Notes under the pieces: generated by a model
What the model saw: the letters and a program-made list of their open reading frames with translations, nothing else
Databases searched by the model: none
What the model was told of the DNA's origin: nothing
Part shown: positions 16,882 through 24,645 of the stretch, piece by piece
Layout of the letters: each line of letters opens with the position of its first letter
How positions within the stretch are numbered: the stretch's first letter is position 1
From: an uncultured Clostridium sp.
GTDB taxonomy: Bacteria > Bacillota > Clostridia > Clostridiales > Clostridiaceae
Direction: 5' to 3'
DNA length: 33,055 nucleotides
NCBI GenBank assembly: GCA_900548455.1
Contig: URKQ01000038.1
Coordinates: forward strand, 1-33,055
Made by a program: the position numbers and the translations under genes

Positions 16882-18084
16882 ATGGAAAAGTTATATTATA
16901 AAGATCAATATATAAAAGAATTTACTGCTGAATTAGAAAGTGTAGTAGAAAAAGAAGGAAAGTATCATGTTGTTTTAGATAAAACAGCATTTTTTCCAGG
17001 TGGTGGTGGTCAATTTTGTGACTTAGGTTATATTGAAGGAATTGAAGTTATTGATGTATATGAGAAGGATGGAATAATCTATCATGTACTAAATAGAAAG
17101 CCAATAAAGTTACATAAATTAAAATGTTCTATTGATTGGAATAGAAGAGTGGAAGGAATGACTCAGCATTTAGGACAGCACGTGCTATCAGGATGTTTTT
17201 ATAAATTATTTAATGCCAATACAGTTGGATTCCATATGGGAAAAGAAATTAGTACTGTAGATATTAATGGAATTTTAGATGAGGAAACTATAAGAAAAGC
17301 TGAAAGAGCAGCAAATGATGTAATAGGAGAAAATATTAAAGTTGATATCTTTGTTCCAGATAGAAAGGAATTGAAGAAATTAGGTCTTAGAAGGACACTT
17401 CCTAATACTGAGGAAGAAATTAGAATAGTAAAAATTGGTGACCATGATATTAATGCTTGTTGTGGTTTACATCCAAGCTCTACAATTGAACTTAGAATGA
17501 TAAAAATAAGAAGATGGGAAAAACATAAAGGAGCTACGAGAATTGAGTATGTAGCTGGTCCTAGGGCTATTGAAGAGTTTTATAAAAAAGACGACTTTAC
17601 TAATAAGGTATGTAGGTATCTAAATGCTAGTGAAGATGAGGCTGTTAATGGAATAAAAAATTTAAGTGAAAAACTTAAAGATGCCTTAGACAAGAACAGA
17701 AAACTTAGTGAAGAAGTAGCTGATTATGAAGTGAAAACAATGATAGAAACTGGTGAAAAAATTAATGAGATAACAGTTGTTAAAAGAATATATGATTCAG
17801 AAGATTTAAAATATGTATCTAAAGTGTCATCAAAGCTAGTGGGTGAAGATAATGTAGTTGCCCTAATGGCTGTTAAAAATAAAGAAAGAGCTAATTTGAT
17901 TTTTTCATCATCTCAAAATATAAAAGCATTTTCGATGAACGATATTTTAAAAGATGCAATTACATTAATTGATGGAAAAGGTGGAGGAAATAGTAATCAA
18001 GCACAGGGTGGAGGAAAAAATAATAGTAATTTAGAAAATACTTTAGAATATGCTGTTAATAAAATTAGGTCATTTATAAAATAG
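16882..18084 (+). CDS. AlaX-type alanyl-tRNA editing protein (long form)
   Basis: A 400-residue free-standing editing domain related to the C-terminal half of alanyl-tRNA synthetase. It would hydrolyse Ser or Gly wrongly attached to tRNA-Ala. The four zinc ligands can be seen: H96 and H100 in QHLGQH, and C193 and H197 in CCGLH. Residues 1-90 match the AlaRS beta-barrel with FFPGGGGQ at about 38-45. After about 235 a coiled-coil and a DHHA1-like domain with a glycine-rich loop (DGKGGGNSNQAQGGG) follow, making it the long AlaX form. Start supported by AAGGAG. The grouping with a TetM-like GTPase suggests a translation-quality theme. Confidence 0.92.
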   Translation: MEKLYYKDQYIKEFTAELESVVEKEGKYHVVLDKTAFFPGGGGQFCDLGYIEGIEVIDVYEKDGIIYHVLNRKPIKLHKLKCSIDWNRRVEGMTQHLGQHVLSGCFYKLFNANTVGFHMGKEISTVDINGILDEETIRKAERAANDVIGENIKVDIFVPDRKELKKLGLRRTLPNTEEEIRIVKIGDHDINACCGLHPSSTIELRMIKIRRWEKHKGATRIEYVAGPRAIEEFYKKDDFTNKVCRYLNASEDEAVNGIKNLSEKLKDALDKNRKLSEEVADYEVKTMIETGEKINEITVVKRIYDSEDLKYVSKVSSKLVGEDNVVALMAVKNKERANLIFSSSQNIKAFSMNDILKDAITLIDGKGGGNSNQAQGGGKNNSNLENTLEYAVNKIRSFIK

Positions 18085-18116
18085 TAAAATAAATAACTCT
18101 ATTTTTATGTGGAATG

Positions 18117-18144
18117 TTGTATTATTAATGTATTATGATATAAT
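18117..18144 (+). promoter_or_regulatory. Candidate promoter of the alcohol dehydrogenase gene
   Basis: TTGTAT (18117-18122) and a perfect TATAAT (18139-18144) are 16 bases apart, giving an untranslated leader of about 115 bases before the start codon at 18266. No MerR-type dyad lies in the spacer. Confidence 0.5.
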
Positions 18145-18265
18145 AAAATGTATAAAATTTATAATGAGCTTATTGTAAATTGTTATATTGTAGGCGAATC
18201 TTGTTGAAATTTAGAATAACTAAATCATTCATATCTTATAAACTTTTAGATAAGGAGAATTATAT

Positions 18266-19414
18266 ATGAAAGAATTTAGTATTAGTACAAGTATCTATTT
18301 TGGTGAAGGATCATTAAATAGATTAAATGAAGTAAAGAATAAAAGAGTTTTGATTGTTTGCGATAAGTTTATCGAAACATCAGGTATGGCAGCAAAGGTT
18401 CAAGAAAAGCTTGATAATTGTGAAGTGGCTATATATAGTGATATAGTACCAGATCCAACAGTAGAGGTTATAGCTGGTGGAATTCAAAAGTTACAAGCTT
18501 GCAATGCTGAAGTTATAATAGCACTTGGAGGAGGATCATCAATTGATGCTGCCAAGTCAATAAGAGAATACGCTAAAAAGTTATCTGGTGAAAATAGTGA
18601 AAGACAAGAATTTATAGCTATTCCTACAACAAGTGGAACTGGTTCAGAAGTTACTGAATATGCAGTTATCACTAATAAGCAAGAAGGATTAAAATATGCT
18701 TTATCAGATAAGGCGCTTTTACCTAAGGTCGCAATATTAGACCCAGCACTAGTGGCTTCAGTACCAAAATCAATTACTGCAGATACTGGAATGGATGTAA
18801 TTACACATGCACTAGAGGCATATGTGGCAAATGGAGCTACTGATTTTTCTGATGCTTTAGCTGAAAAAGCACTTACATTAGCATTTAGATTTTTACCAAT
18901 AGCTTTTGAAGATGGTAATAACGTTGTAGCTAGAGAAAAAATGCATAATGCATCATGTTTAGCTGGAATGGCATTTAATGCAGCTGGACTTGGAATAAAT
19001 CATAGTTTAGCACATGCAATAGGTGGAAAACTTCATATTCCTCATGGAAGAACAAATGCTTTATTACTTCCACACGTAGTTGAATATAATGCTAATTTAG
19101 GTAATGGTGGATATAATAAAGAATATGATTTAGCTGCAAAAAAATATCAAAGAGTTGCTAAGTTATTGAAACTTCATGCTCCTAATGTAAGTATTGGAGT
19201 AAATAATTTGATAAGAGCTATTGTTGAATTAGAGAAGAAGTTAATGATACCTACTACTTTGAAGGAAATGGGAACAGATTTAAATTTAGTTGATCAATAT
19301 AAGAATGACATTATCAATGCAGCTCTTAAAGATATGTGTACAGAAGCAAATCCAAGAGAAGTTGATGGTCAAGAATTATCTAAAATTATAGAGAAGATTG
19401 TAGGAACAAGATAA
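18266..19414 (+). CDS. cutO: Iron-containing alcohol dehydrogenase (CutO/PduQ/EutG type)
   Basis: A 382-residue group III alcohol dehydrogenase. The nucleotide loop GGGSS is at 88-92. The metal ligands fit D177 and H181 (in GMDVITHALEAY), H246 (in NHSLAHAIGG) and H260 (in IPHGRTN), with the spacing known for this family. In choline, ethanolamine and propanediol compartments this enzyme reduces the aldehyde to alcohol and regenerates NAD+ inside the shell. It stands upstream of the regulator with its own promoter and terminator, so it is not in the main cut operon; assignment as CutO rests on location and family. AAGGAG lies 8 bases before the start. No obvious encapsulation helix is present. 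Confidence 0.85.
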   Translation: MKEFSISTSIYFGEGSLNRLNEVKNKRVLIVCDKFIETSGMAAKVQEKLDNCEVAIYSDIVPDPTVEVIAGGIQKLQACNAEVIIALGGGSSIDAAKSIREYAKKLSGENSERQEFIAIPTTSGTGSEVTEYAVITNKQEGLKYALSDKALLPKVAILDPALVASVPKSITADTGMDVITHALEAYVANGATDFSDALAEKALTLAFRFLPIAFEDGNNVVAREKMHNASCLAGMAFNAAGLGINHSLAHAIGGKLHIPHGRTNALLLPHVVEYNANLGNGGYNKEYDLAAKKYQRVAKLLKLHAPNVSIGVNNLIRAIVELEKKLMIPTTLKEMGTDLNLVDQYKNDIINAALKDMCTEANPREVDGQELSKIIEKIVGTR

Positions 19415-19420
19415 ATATAT

Positions 19421-19455
19421 AAATAAAAGCTACCCTTTGAGGGTAGCTTTTATTT
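19421..19455 (+). terminator. Terminator after the alcohol dehydrogenase gene
   Basis: A perfect 15-bp stem AAATAAAAGCTACCC/GGGTAGCTTTTATTT with a TTTGA loop. Confidence 0.88.
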
Positions 19456-19552
19456 ATAATTACTTTTTAGTGAAAATCATTATTAGTTAATAACAAATAA
19501 TTAATAAAATTTAAATTATTTATAAAAAAGTATACAATTTAATCAACATTCA

Positions 19553-19581
19553 TTGACAAAGAATTAACCAATGTGTAGAAT
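19553..19581 (+). promoter_or_regulatory. Promoter of the MerR-family regulator
   Basis: TTGACA (19553-19558) and TAGAAT (19576-19581) are 17 bases apart, a normal sigma-A spacing without the spacer dyad seen at the two target promoters. Confidence 0.6.
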
Positions 19582-19685
19582 TATGAACAAATAGAGGATG
19601 TTATTCATATTGTATTGTTTCATTTGATACAACTAGACTTTAATACCTCTAACTTGTGTAATATTAATGGATTGGGGTGGTTGTA

Positions 19686-20519
19686 ATGAAAGAAAACGAA
19701 TTATATTCAATAGGAAAAGTTGAAGAGATTTGCAAAATAACTAAAAAAGCTCTTAGGTATTATGACAAGATGGGTATATTATCTCCTGATAAAGTTGCAG
19801 ATGAAAGTGGATATAGGTATTACAGCAAAAGAAATCTGTTGTCAGTTCCTATCATAAAGTATTATAAACAAAGTGGATTTAAGTTGGACGAGATGAAAGA
19901 CTTCTTAGTTGGAGCTCCTTACTGGAGTTTTGAAAAGAGTTTTAGAAAAAAAATAGATGAACTTAAAGAGTTAGAAAGTGAAGTTAATTTAAAGCTTAGA
20001 TCTATAAAGGATTGGTATGATTTAATTGTAGAAGCAGAAATGGTAATTGAGAATAATGCTTGTGATGTTGCTGTAAAATATGTAGACAACTGCTCTATGA
20101 CTTTTTTAGAGCAAGAATTTAGTTATGATTATATGGATTCAATAATTAATATAGAGTTTACAAACTACATAGATTCAATAAATAACGCTATAACTGGACC
20201 TGTTATGATTTGTTACCCTTCTTATAAAGACAAGATGGAGGGCAAATGTAATAAAATGAGAATAATGCAAGAAACTATATTGAAATGTGAAAAGGCTAAT
20301 CAAATTAATTTTGGTGGTTGTATGGTAGCGTCTTGTTATCATGTTGGAGCACACGAAACTATAAGTGAAACTTATAAAAAGATAAAAGAATGGACAGAAA
20401 ATCATGGTTATATATGCGCGGAAGAGTCATATGAAAGATATGTAACAGATTATTGGACAACCCAAAACAGTGATAGATTTGTAACTGAGGTTATGATTAA
20501 AGTTAGTAGGGAAAAATAA
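19686..20519 (+). CDS. MerR-family regulator with GyrI/BmrR-like effector domain
   Basis: A 277-residue regulator. Residues 1-75 are a MerR DNA-binding domain (YSIGKVEEICKITKKALRYY, then GYRYYSKRN). A dimerisation helix follows at about 85-115. The C-terminal half (about 125-277) looks like the GyrI/BmrR effector fold, which binds bulky or cationic organic molecules. The ATG at 19686 follows GGGGTGG by 5 bases; an in-frame GTG 9 bases upstream is less likely. It sits directly before the cut transporter and compartment genes. Two promoters downstream have 20-bp spacers with a central dyad, the hallmark of activation by MerR proteins. The effector is probably choline or a related quaternary amine, by inference from context only. 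Confidence 0.88.
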   Translation: MKENELYSIGKVEEICKITKKALRYYDKMGILSPDKVADESGYRYYSKRNLLSVPIIKYYKQSGFKLDEMKDFLVGAPYWSFEKSFRKKIDELKELESEVNLKLRSIKDWYDLIVEAEMVIENNACDVAVKYVDNCSMTFLEQEFSYDYMDSIINIEFTNYIDSINNAITGPVMICYPSYKDKMEGKCNKMRIMQETILKCEKANQINFGGCMVASCYHVGAHETISETYKKIKEWTENHGYICAEESYERYVTDYWTTQNSDRFVTEVMIKVSREK

Positions 20520-20761
20520 CGGAAAGAAAAGTTTGACCATAGGGGAATAGATTTGTACTGATTAAGGCTGCTTTTAAAGAAAAAAATGGTATATTATTGA
20601 AAAGCAATAATTTTAATTTAATACAAAATAAATAAAAAATTTAAAATGTTTGTAAAAGGTAAAACCTTGAAAACATGGGCCTTTTAATTGGGTTATGGGG
20701 ATCGAAAATTAAATTATACTTATTTTAAATTATAAAATTGTTAATTGTATGTAAATTTATA
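20520..20761. other. Intergenic region after the regulator gene
   Basis: About 240 bases without a gene. CCATAGGGGAAT at 20537-20548, read on the minus strand, resembles the left half of the MerR-type operators. A weak structure is possible from TAAAAGG (20653-20659) pairing with CCTTTTA (20680-20686), competing with a small AAGGT-AAA-ACCTT hairpin; this might end the regulator transcript. Nothing else is evident. Confidence 0.35.
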
Positions 20762-20793
20762 TTGACATTCCCCCATAGGGTAAGGGATATAAT
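20762..20793 (+). promoter_or_regulatory. MerR-type promoter/operator of the transporter cassettes
   Basis: TTGACA (20762-20767) and TATAAT (20788-20793) have a 20-bp spacer, longer than the usual 17 and typical of MerR-activated promoters. The spacer holds TTCCCC-CATA-GGGTAA, a dyad with 5 of 6 matching positions. The promoter at 24177 has the same arrangement. Confidence 0.8.
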
Positions 20794-21045
20794 CTAATTG
20801 AAAGTAAAAAGCCTACAAGATAAAAAAATGAAAAAGTTATTCTAAATAATTCATGAAAACATTTAAAAAAGTATAACAATAATTTTGGATGGATTTATAA
20901 TTGTTGCTATAAATATTAGTGAAAAAATCCACAAGCATTTTATTTATTGTGATGCTTGCCAGTAAATAAGGTCATTATAAATTTTTTATTTAATGATATA
21001 TCACTAACAATTTGTTAAACGTTTAAATGAAGGGAGTTTTAATCA
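20794..21045 (+). other. Long 5' leader of the transporter operon
   Basis: About 250 AT-rich bases between the promoter and the first transporter start. The one clear structure is a 7-bp hairpin CAAGCAT/ATGCTTG around 20932-20959. No known riboswitch is recognised. AAGGGAG stands before the start codon. Confidence 0.4.
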
Positions 21046-22155
21046 ATGAAAGAAATATCAGGAACGGCAAATGCAAAAGCAGTTGCTGCAAAAGAGAAAT
21101 TATCTTCAGATTTCCTTAAAAAAGGTATTTCAATCGCTTTATTCTCAGGTCTTATGTATGGATTCTATTCAGCATTCATGGCTATGGGAATGACGAGGGG
21201 AGTATGGGGGGATTGGTATGGTGCCAATACCGCTGGATTATCAGCAATAGTTGTAACATATTTACTAGGTGCTCTTGGTAGTGCTGTAAACGACACTTGT
21301 AGTGCTGTATGGGCATTAATATTTGCAGCATCTAAGGGAAAACTAGGAGACTTCTTTAGATGTCTTAAAACAAAACCAGGTGCGGTAATGATTTTAGCAG
21401 CACTTGTAGGAGGACCAATATCTAGTACTGCTTACGTTGTAGCATTACAAATGGCTGGTTCAATCGTTATTCCAATAACAGCTCTTTGCCCTGCAATAGG
21501 AGCAATTTTAGGAAGAATCTTATTCAAACAAGAATTAAACAAACGTATGATGGGTGGTATTGCTATATGCGTATTATCAAGTTTCTTAATTGGTAGTACA
21601 AGCATAGGTGGAGATGCACCAGCAGGATTATTACTTGGATTATGTATAGCATTTATTGCTGCTTTAGGATGGGGATTTGAAGGCTGTGTTGCTGGATATG
21701 GTACATCAATGATCGACTCAGAAATAGGTATAACAATACGTCAAGCTACATCAGGATTATCAAACTTATTAATCCTTGTTCCAATATTTGGAATGATAGT
21801 AGGAGATGGAGTTGGATTCTCAACTGACTTAGCAATTCAAGCATTTACAAGTGGACCAGCAATGATATGGTTTGCACTAAGTGGACTTTGCGCTTTTGTT
21901 TCTTACATGTGTTGGTACAATGGAAACAGTATGTGTGGAGCTGCATTAGGTATGGCTTGTAACGGAACTTATTCATTCTGGGGACCATTCTGCTGCTGGA
22001 TAGTATTAGGAGTATATGGTGGAATAGATGGATATGCTTTACCTCCAATAGTTTGGATTTCAGCAGTATTAATGATGTTTGGTATATTAACAATAGCTAT
22101 GAATCCTCTAGATTTATTTAGAAAGAAGGGAGCTAAAGCAAATGAAGCCGCTTAA
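21046..22155 (+). CDS. DMT/EamA-like ten-helix transporter of the cut locus, copy 1
   Basis: A 369-residue hydrophobic protein with about ten membrane helices and inverted-repeat character typical of the drug/metabolite transporter superfamily. Conserved blocks shared with copy 2 are NDTCSAVWAL, TAYVVALQMAG, GWGFEGCVAGYGTSMID, AIQAFTSGPAMIWF and MACNGTYSFWGP. Charged residues are few in the helices. It lies directly after a MerR-type promoter and before the compartment operon, so it probably imports choline or moves trimethylamine; the substrate is inferred from context. Many cut loci carry small EmrE-like transporters at this point; this is a larger form. Its 3' end overlaps the 88-aa gene by 14 bases. 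Confidence 0.8.
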   Translation: MKEISGTANAKAVAAKEKLSSDFLKKGISIALFSGLMYGFYSAFMAMGMTRGVWGDWYGANTAGLSAIVVTYLLGALGSAVNDTCSAVWALIFAASKGKLGDFFRCLKTKPGAVMILAALVGGPISSTAYVVALQMAGSIVIPITALCPAIGAILGRILFKQELNKRMMGGIAICVLSSFLIGSTSIGGDAPAGLLLGLCIAFIAALGWGFEGCVAGYGTSMIDSEIGITIRQATSGLSNLLILVPIFGMIVGDGVGFSTDLAIQAFTSGPAMIWFALSGLCAFVSYMCWYNGNSMCGAALGMACNGTYSFWGPFCCWIVLGVYGGIDGYALPPIVWISAVLMMFGILTIAMNPLDLFRKKGAKANEAA

Positions 22156-22408
22156 TTACGCTATATTAAAATATTTTACAACAGTAGAAGAAGCTTGTGC
22201 TGATGACGTTATAAACGCCTTAAAAGGTGAATATGGTAGTTTTAAAGCACTTAAGAAAAAAGCTGTAATTACAGCTTTGATGACAGCTGAAGCTAACGGA
22301 CTTCTTGAAGAAACTAGATTTGATATGGACAAATCTGGAGAGTTAAGAGTTTATTACCATGCTCATGAAGAAGGAGCAGCTACAATAAACAAATATATTA
22401 AAGGCTAA
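22142..22408 (+). CDS. 88-aa small protein, winged-helix-like, copy 1
   Basis: A small soluble protein that overlaps the end of the transporter gene by 14 bases. I do not recognise the family. The pattern is helix (LNYAILKYFTTV), helix (CADDVINALKGE), a longer helix (LKKKAVITALMTAEANGLL), then a two-strand hairpin with ETRFDMDKSGELRVYYHAH and a final helix. This order suggests a winged helix-turn-helix fold. It could be a transporter-associated regulator, a cytosolic subunit, or a DNA-binding protein. The near-identical copy after the second transporter makes chance ORF status implausible. The start follows AAGGGAG within the transporter gene. Confidence 0.75.
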   Translation: MKPLNYAILKYFTTVEEACADDVINALKGEYGSFKALKKKAVITALMTAEANGLLEETRFDMDKSGELRVYYHAHEEGAATINKYIKG

Positions 22409-22440
22409 TAAGTATTTAATATATTCAAACAAAAGAATTA

Positions 22441-22478
22441 GGCTTATTTCCCGTAGGACAACCTATAGGGAATAAGCC
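22441..22478 (+). other. Stem-loop between the two transporter cassettes
   Basis: GGCTTATTTCCCGTAGG pairs with CCTATAGGGAATAAGCC around a 4-base loop, with one mismatch and two G-U pairs. It is followed by ATAATTTTAT rather than a clean U-run. It may act as a leaky terminator or an mRNA end-protecting structure between cassettes. Confidence 0.55.
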
Positions 22479-22535
22479 ATAATTTTATAATAAGCCATGA
22501 AACATGGATGTTTTACAAAAGAAAGGAGTTTTTTT

Positions 22536-23624
22536 ATGAACGAAAGTGTAGGGGCAGTTAACCCAAAAGCTGCTGCAGCAAAACAAAAGTTAGTTAGTAA
22601 TTTTTTTAAGAAAGGTGTATCTTTAGCTCTATTTTCAGGTGTGGCATATGGTCTATATACTGCATTTTTAACAATGGGTATGAGCAAAGGTATATGGGAA
22701 GATTGGTACGGTGTTAATTCAGCAGGTCTTTCTACATTTGTAATTGTATATTTACTTGCAGCACTAGGAAATGCCATAAATGACACTTGTAGTGCTTTTT
22801 GGGCGTTACTAAATGCATTAGTAAAAGGAAAATTTAAAGACTTTGTAAGATGCTTAAATTCTGCTCCAGGAAGAATAATGATTCTTGCAGCTCTTATAGG
22901 TGGACCTATAGCTGGTACAGCATATGTAGTAGCTTTACAAATGGCAGGACCTATAGTAGTTCCAATATCAGCTCTTTGTCCTGCAATAGCAGCGATATTA
23001 GGTAAGATTTTATACAAACAAGAATTAACAAAACGTATGGCTCTTGGTATTTTAATTTGTGTATTTGCAAGTTTCTTAATCGGAAGTACTGGATTTACTG
23101 GAGGCGCATCTTCTACTTTATTCCTAGGTATATTTATTGCTATAATAGCAGCTCTAGGATGGGGATTTGAAGGCTGTGTTGCTGGATATGGTACATCAAT
23201 GATTGATCCGGAAATAGGAATATGTATTCGTCAATTAACTTCAGGTGTTGCTAACTTATTTATAGTTGTTCCTGTAATGGGAATGATGTCTGGAGGATTA
23301 AATATTTCTGTAGATTTAGCGATTCAAGCTTTCACTAGTGGACCAGCAATGATATGGTTTGTAATAAGCGGACTTTTAACATTCTTAACATTTATGACTT
23401 GGTATGCTGGTAATAGTATGTGTGGAGCAGGTCTTGGAACAGCATGTAATGGAACATACTCTTTCTTTGGACCATTATTCTGCTTCTTATTACTAGGTGT
23501 TTTTGCTGGAATGGACGGATGGTCATTACCACCTGTTGCATGGATTGGTGCAGTAATAATGATGTTAGGAATACTAACAATAGCTATGAATCCATTAGAT
23601 ATATTTAGAAAAAAGGAGGCGTAA
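22536..23624 (+). CDS. DMT/EamA-like ten-helix transporter of the cut locus, copy 2
   Basis: A 362-residue paralogue of the protein at 21046 with the same ten-helix plan and the same blocks (GWGFEGCVAGYGTSMID, AIQAFTSGPAMIWF, TACNGTYSFFGP, TIAMNPLDIFRKK). The ATG at 22536 follows AAAGGAG by 7 bases; the frame is open 13 codons further upstream but without a good site. Divergence is spread through the helices, so the two copies may differ in substrate, for example one for choline uptake and one for an end product, or may form a heteromer as some DMT pairs do. No own promoter is clear, so it is likely read from 20762. Confidence 0.8.
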   Translation: MNESVGAVNPKAAAAKQKLVSNFFKKGVSLALFSGVAYGLYTAFLTMGMSKGIWEDWYGVNSAGLSTFVIVYLLAALGNAINDTCSAFWALLNALVKGKFKDFVRCLNSAPGRIMILAALIGGPIAGTAYVVALQMAGPIVVPISALCPAIAAILGKILYKQELTKRMALGILICVFASFLIGSTGFTGGASSTLFLGIFIAIIAALGWGFEGCVAGYGTSMIDPEIGICIRQLTSGVANLFIVVPVMGMMSGGLNISVDLAIQAFTSGPAMIWFVISGLLTFLTFMTWYAGNSMCGAGLGTACNGTYSFFGPLFCFLLLGVFAGMDGWSLPPVAWIGAVIMMLGILTIAMNPLDIFRKKEA

Positions 23625-23628
23625 ACAT

Positions 23629-23895
23629 ATGAAGCCACTTAATTATGCGATTTTAAAGTATTTTACAAAAGTTGAAGAAGCTTGTGCTGACGATGTAATA
23701 AATGCATTGAAAGGTGAATATGGCAGCTTTAAGGCTCTTAATAAAAAAGCTGTAATTACTGCTTTAATGACAGCTGAAGCAAACGGCCTTCTTGAAGAAA
23801 CTAGATTTGATTTGGACAAGTCTGGCGAGTTAAGAGTTTACTATCATGCACATGAAGAGGGTGCAGCTACAATTAATAAATATATTAAAGGCTAA
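23629..23895 (+). CDS. 88-aa small protein, winged-helix-like, copy 2
   Basis: Differs from copy 1 only at residues 14 (Lys for Thr), 38 (Asn for Lys) and 62 (Leu for Met). Many codons differ silently, so selection on the protein is strong. It starts 4 bases after the transporter stop codon, with AAGGAGG in the transporter tail as its ribosome site. The constant pairing with the transporter implies the two work together. Function is unknown; a winged-helix fold is suggested by the predicted helix order and the terminal beta hairpin. Confidence 0.75.
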   Translation: MKPLNYAILKYFTKVEEACADDVINALKGEYGSFKALNKKAVITALMTAEANGLLEETRFDLDKSGELRVYYHAHEEGAATINKYIKG

Positions 23896-23913
23896 TAAAG
23901 TTAATAATTTTAT

Positions 23914-23946
23914 GGTGGCATCTAGAAGTTAAAAAATGGTGCCACC
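23914..23946 (+). terminator. Weak hairpin after the second cassette
   Basis: GGTGGCA (23914-23920) pairs with TGCCACC (23940-23946) across a 19-base loop, followed by CCTTAAAAATTATAACTTTT. It may end the transporter transcript, though the U-run is poor. Confidence 0.4.
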
Positions 23947-24176
23947 CCTTAAAAATTATAACTTTTATAATATAAAATAAAACATTCCCCATAGGGTAAT
24001 GGTAAATGAAAGTTTTGATCTGAAAAAGCAATTGAACTTATTAAAAACAATGAAAATAGCAAAATTCATTCTTAATATTAAAATGGGAGTTTTCTACTAA
24101 ACATAAGGGATTTGATTGTTTTTTTTATTCATTGGGATTGTAAAATAATTTGAATATTTCCATTGTAAAAAAAATA
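23947..24176. other. Intergenic region with an additional operator-like site
   Basis: About 230 AT-rich bases. ATTCCCCATAGGGTAAT at 23984-24000 repeats the spacer dyad of the MerR-type promoters but has a 3-base gap and no -35 or -10 in register. It may be an extra regulator site or a decayed promoter. No ORF is supported. Confidence 0.4.
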
Positions 24177-24208
24177 TTGACTTTACCCCAAAGGGTAAGG
24201 GATATAAT
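24177..24208 (+). promoter_or_regulatory. MerR-type promoter/operator of the microcompartment operon
   Basis: TTGACT (24177-24182) and TATAAT (24203-24208) have a 20-bp spacer with a perfect 6-bp dyad, TTACCC-CAAA-GGGTAA, at 24183-24198. With the matching site at 20762 it implies one MerR-type activator controlling transporters and compartment together. Confidence 0.82.
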
Positions 24209-24323
24209 TGAAGTAGAAAACAATAAAAAATATCCATTGTATATATGGAAACCAATGAAAATGATGATATTAAGAATTTATTTATTAATCAACTAAGAAA
24301 AGTAAAGGGAGGGGGATTATTTA

Positions 24324-24620
24324 ATGAGATACTATGGTGATGAGGCTTTAGGTCTTGTAGAAACATTAGGTTTAGTTCCTGCACTTGAGGCTGCTGATAA
24401 GATGTTAAAAGCAGCAGATGTTGAACTTATTTCATATGAAAATGTAGGATCAACTCTTGTAACAATTATGGTTAAGGGAGATGTGGCTGCTGTAAGATCT
24501 GCAGTAGAAGCTGGAGCTGCCGCTGCTGCTGCTATAGGTACTTTAACAGCACATAATGTTATGCCACGTCCTATAAGAGAAGTAGGAGATATTGTTTCAG
24601 TACACGATATTGATGCTTAG
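24324..24620 (+). CDS. BMC-H shell protein 1
   Basis: A 98-residue single-BMC-domain protein of the PduA/EutM/CmcA class. EALGLVETLGLVPALEAADK at about 7-26 opens the domain; KGDVAAVRSAVEAGAAAA forms the second helix. A pore loop follows the usual third strand. Six copies make a flat hexagon that tiles the facets of the compartment and lets small polar substrates pass. It is the first gene after the MerR-type promoter, about 115 bases downstream, with a very strong GGGAGGGGG site, consistent with high shell output. The next shell gene starts 26 bases on. Confidence 0.95.
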   Translation: MRYYGDEALGLVETLGLVPALEAADKMLKAADVELISYENVGSTLVTIMVKGDVAAVRSAVEAGAAAAAAIGTLTAHNVMPRPIREVGDIVSVHDIDA

Positions 24621-24645
24621 AATTAAAGAAAGGAAATGATGACAT

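Larger units (their letters stand above)
21046..23895 (+). repeat. Tandem duplication of a transporter plus small-protein cassette
   Basis: Two consecutive units, 21046-22408 and 22536-23895, each encode a DMT-like transporter followed by an 88-residue protein. The transporters are by eye about two-thirds identical. The small proteins differ at 3 of 88 residues although their DNA has many silent differences, so the duplication is old and the small protein is strongly constrained (or was recently homogenised at only some sites). Confidence 0.85.

Noticed and set aside
22463..23017. 184-codon minus-strand frame opposite transporter copy 2
   Set aside because: It is the antisense of a transporter gene with strong family motifs and shows no features of its own.
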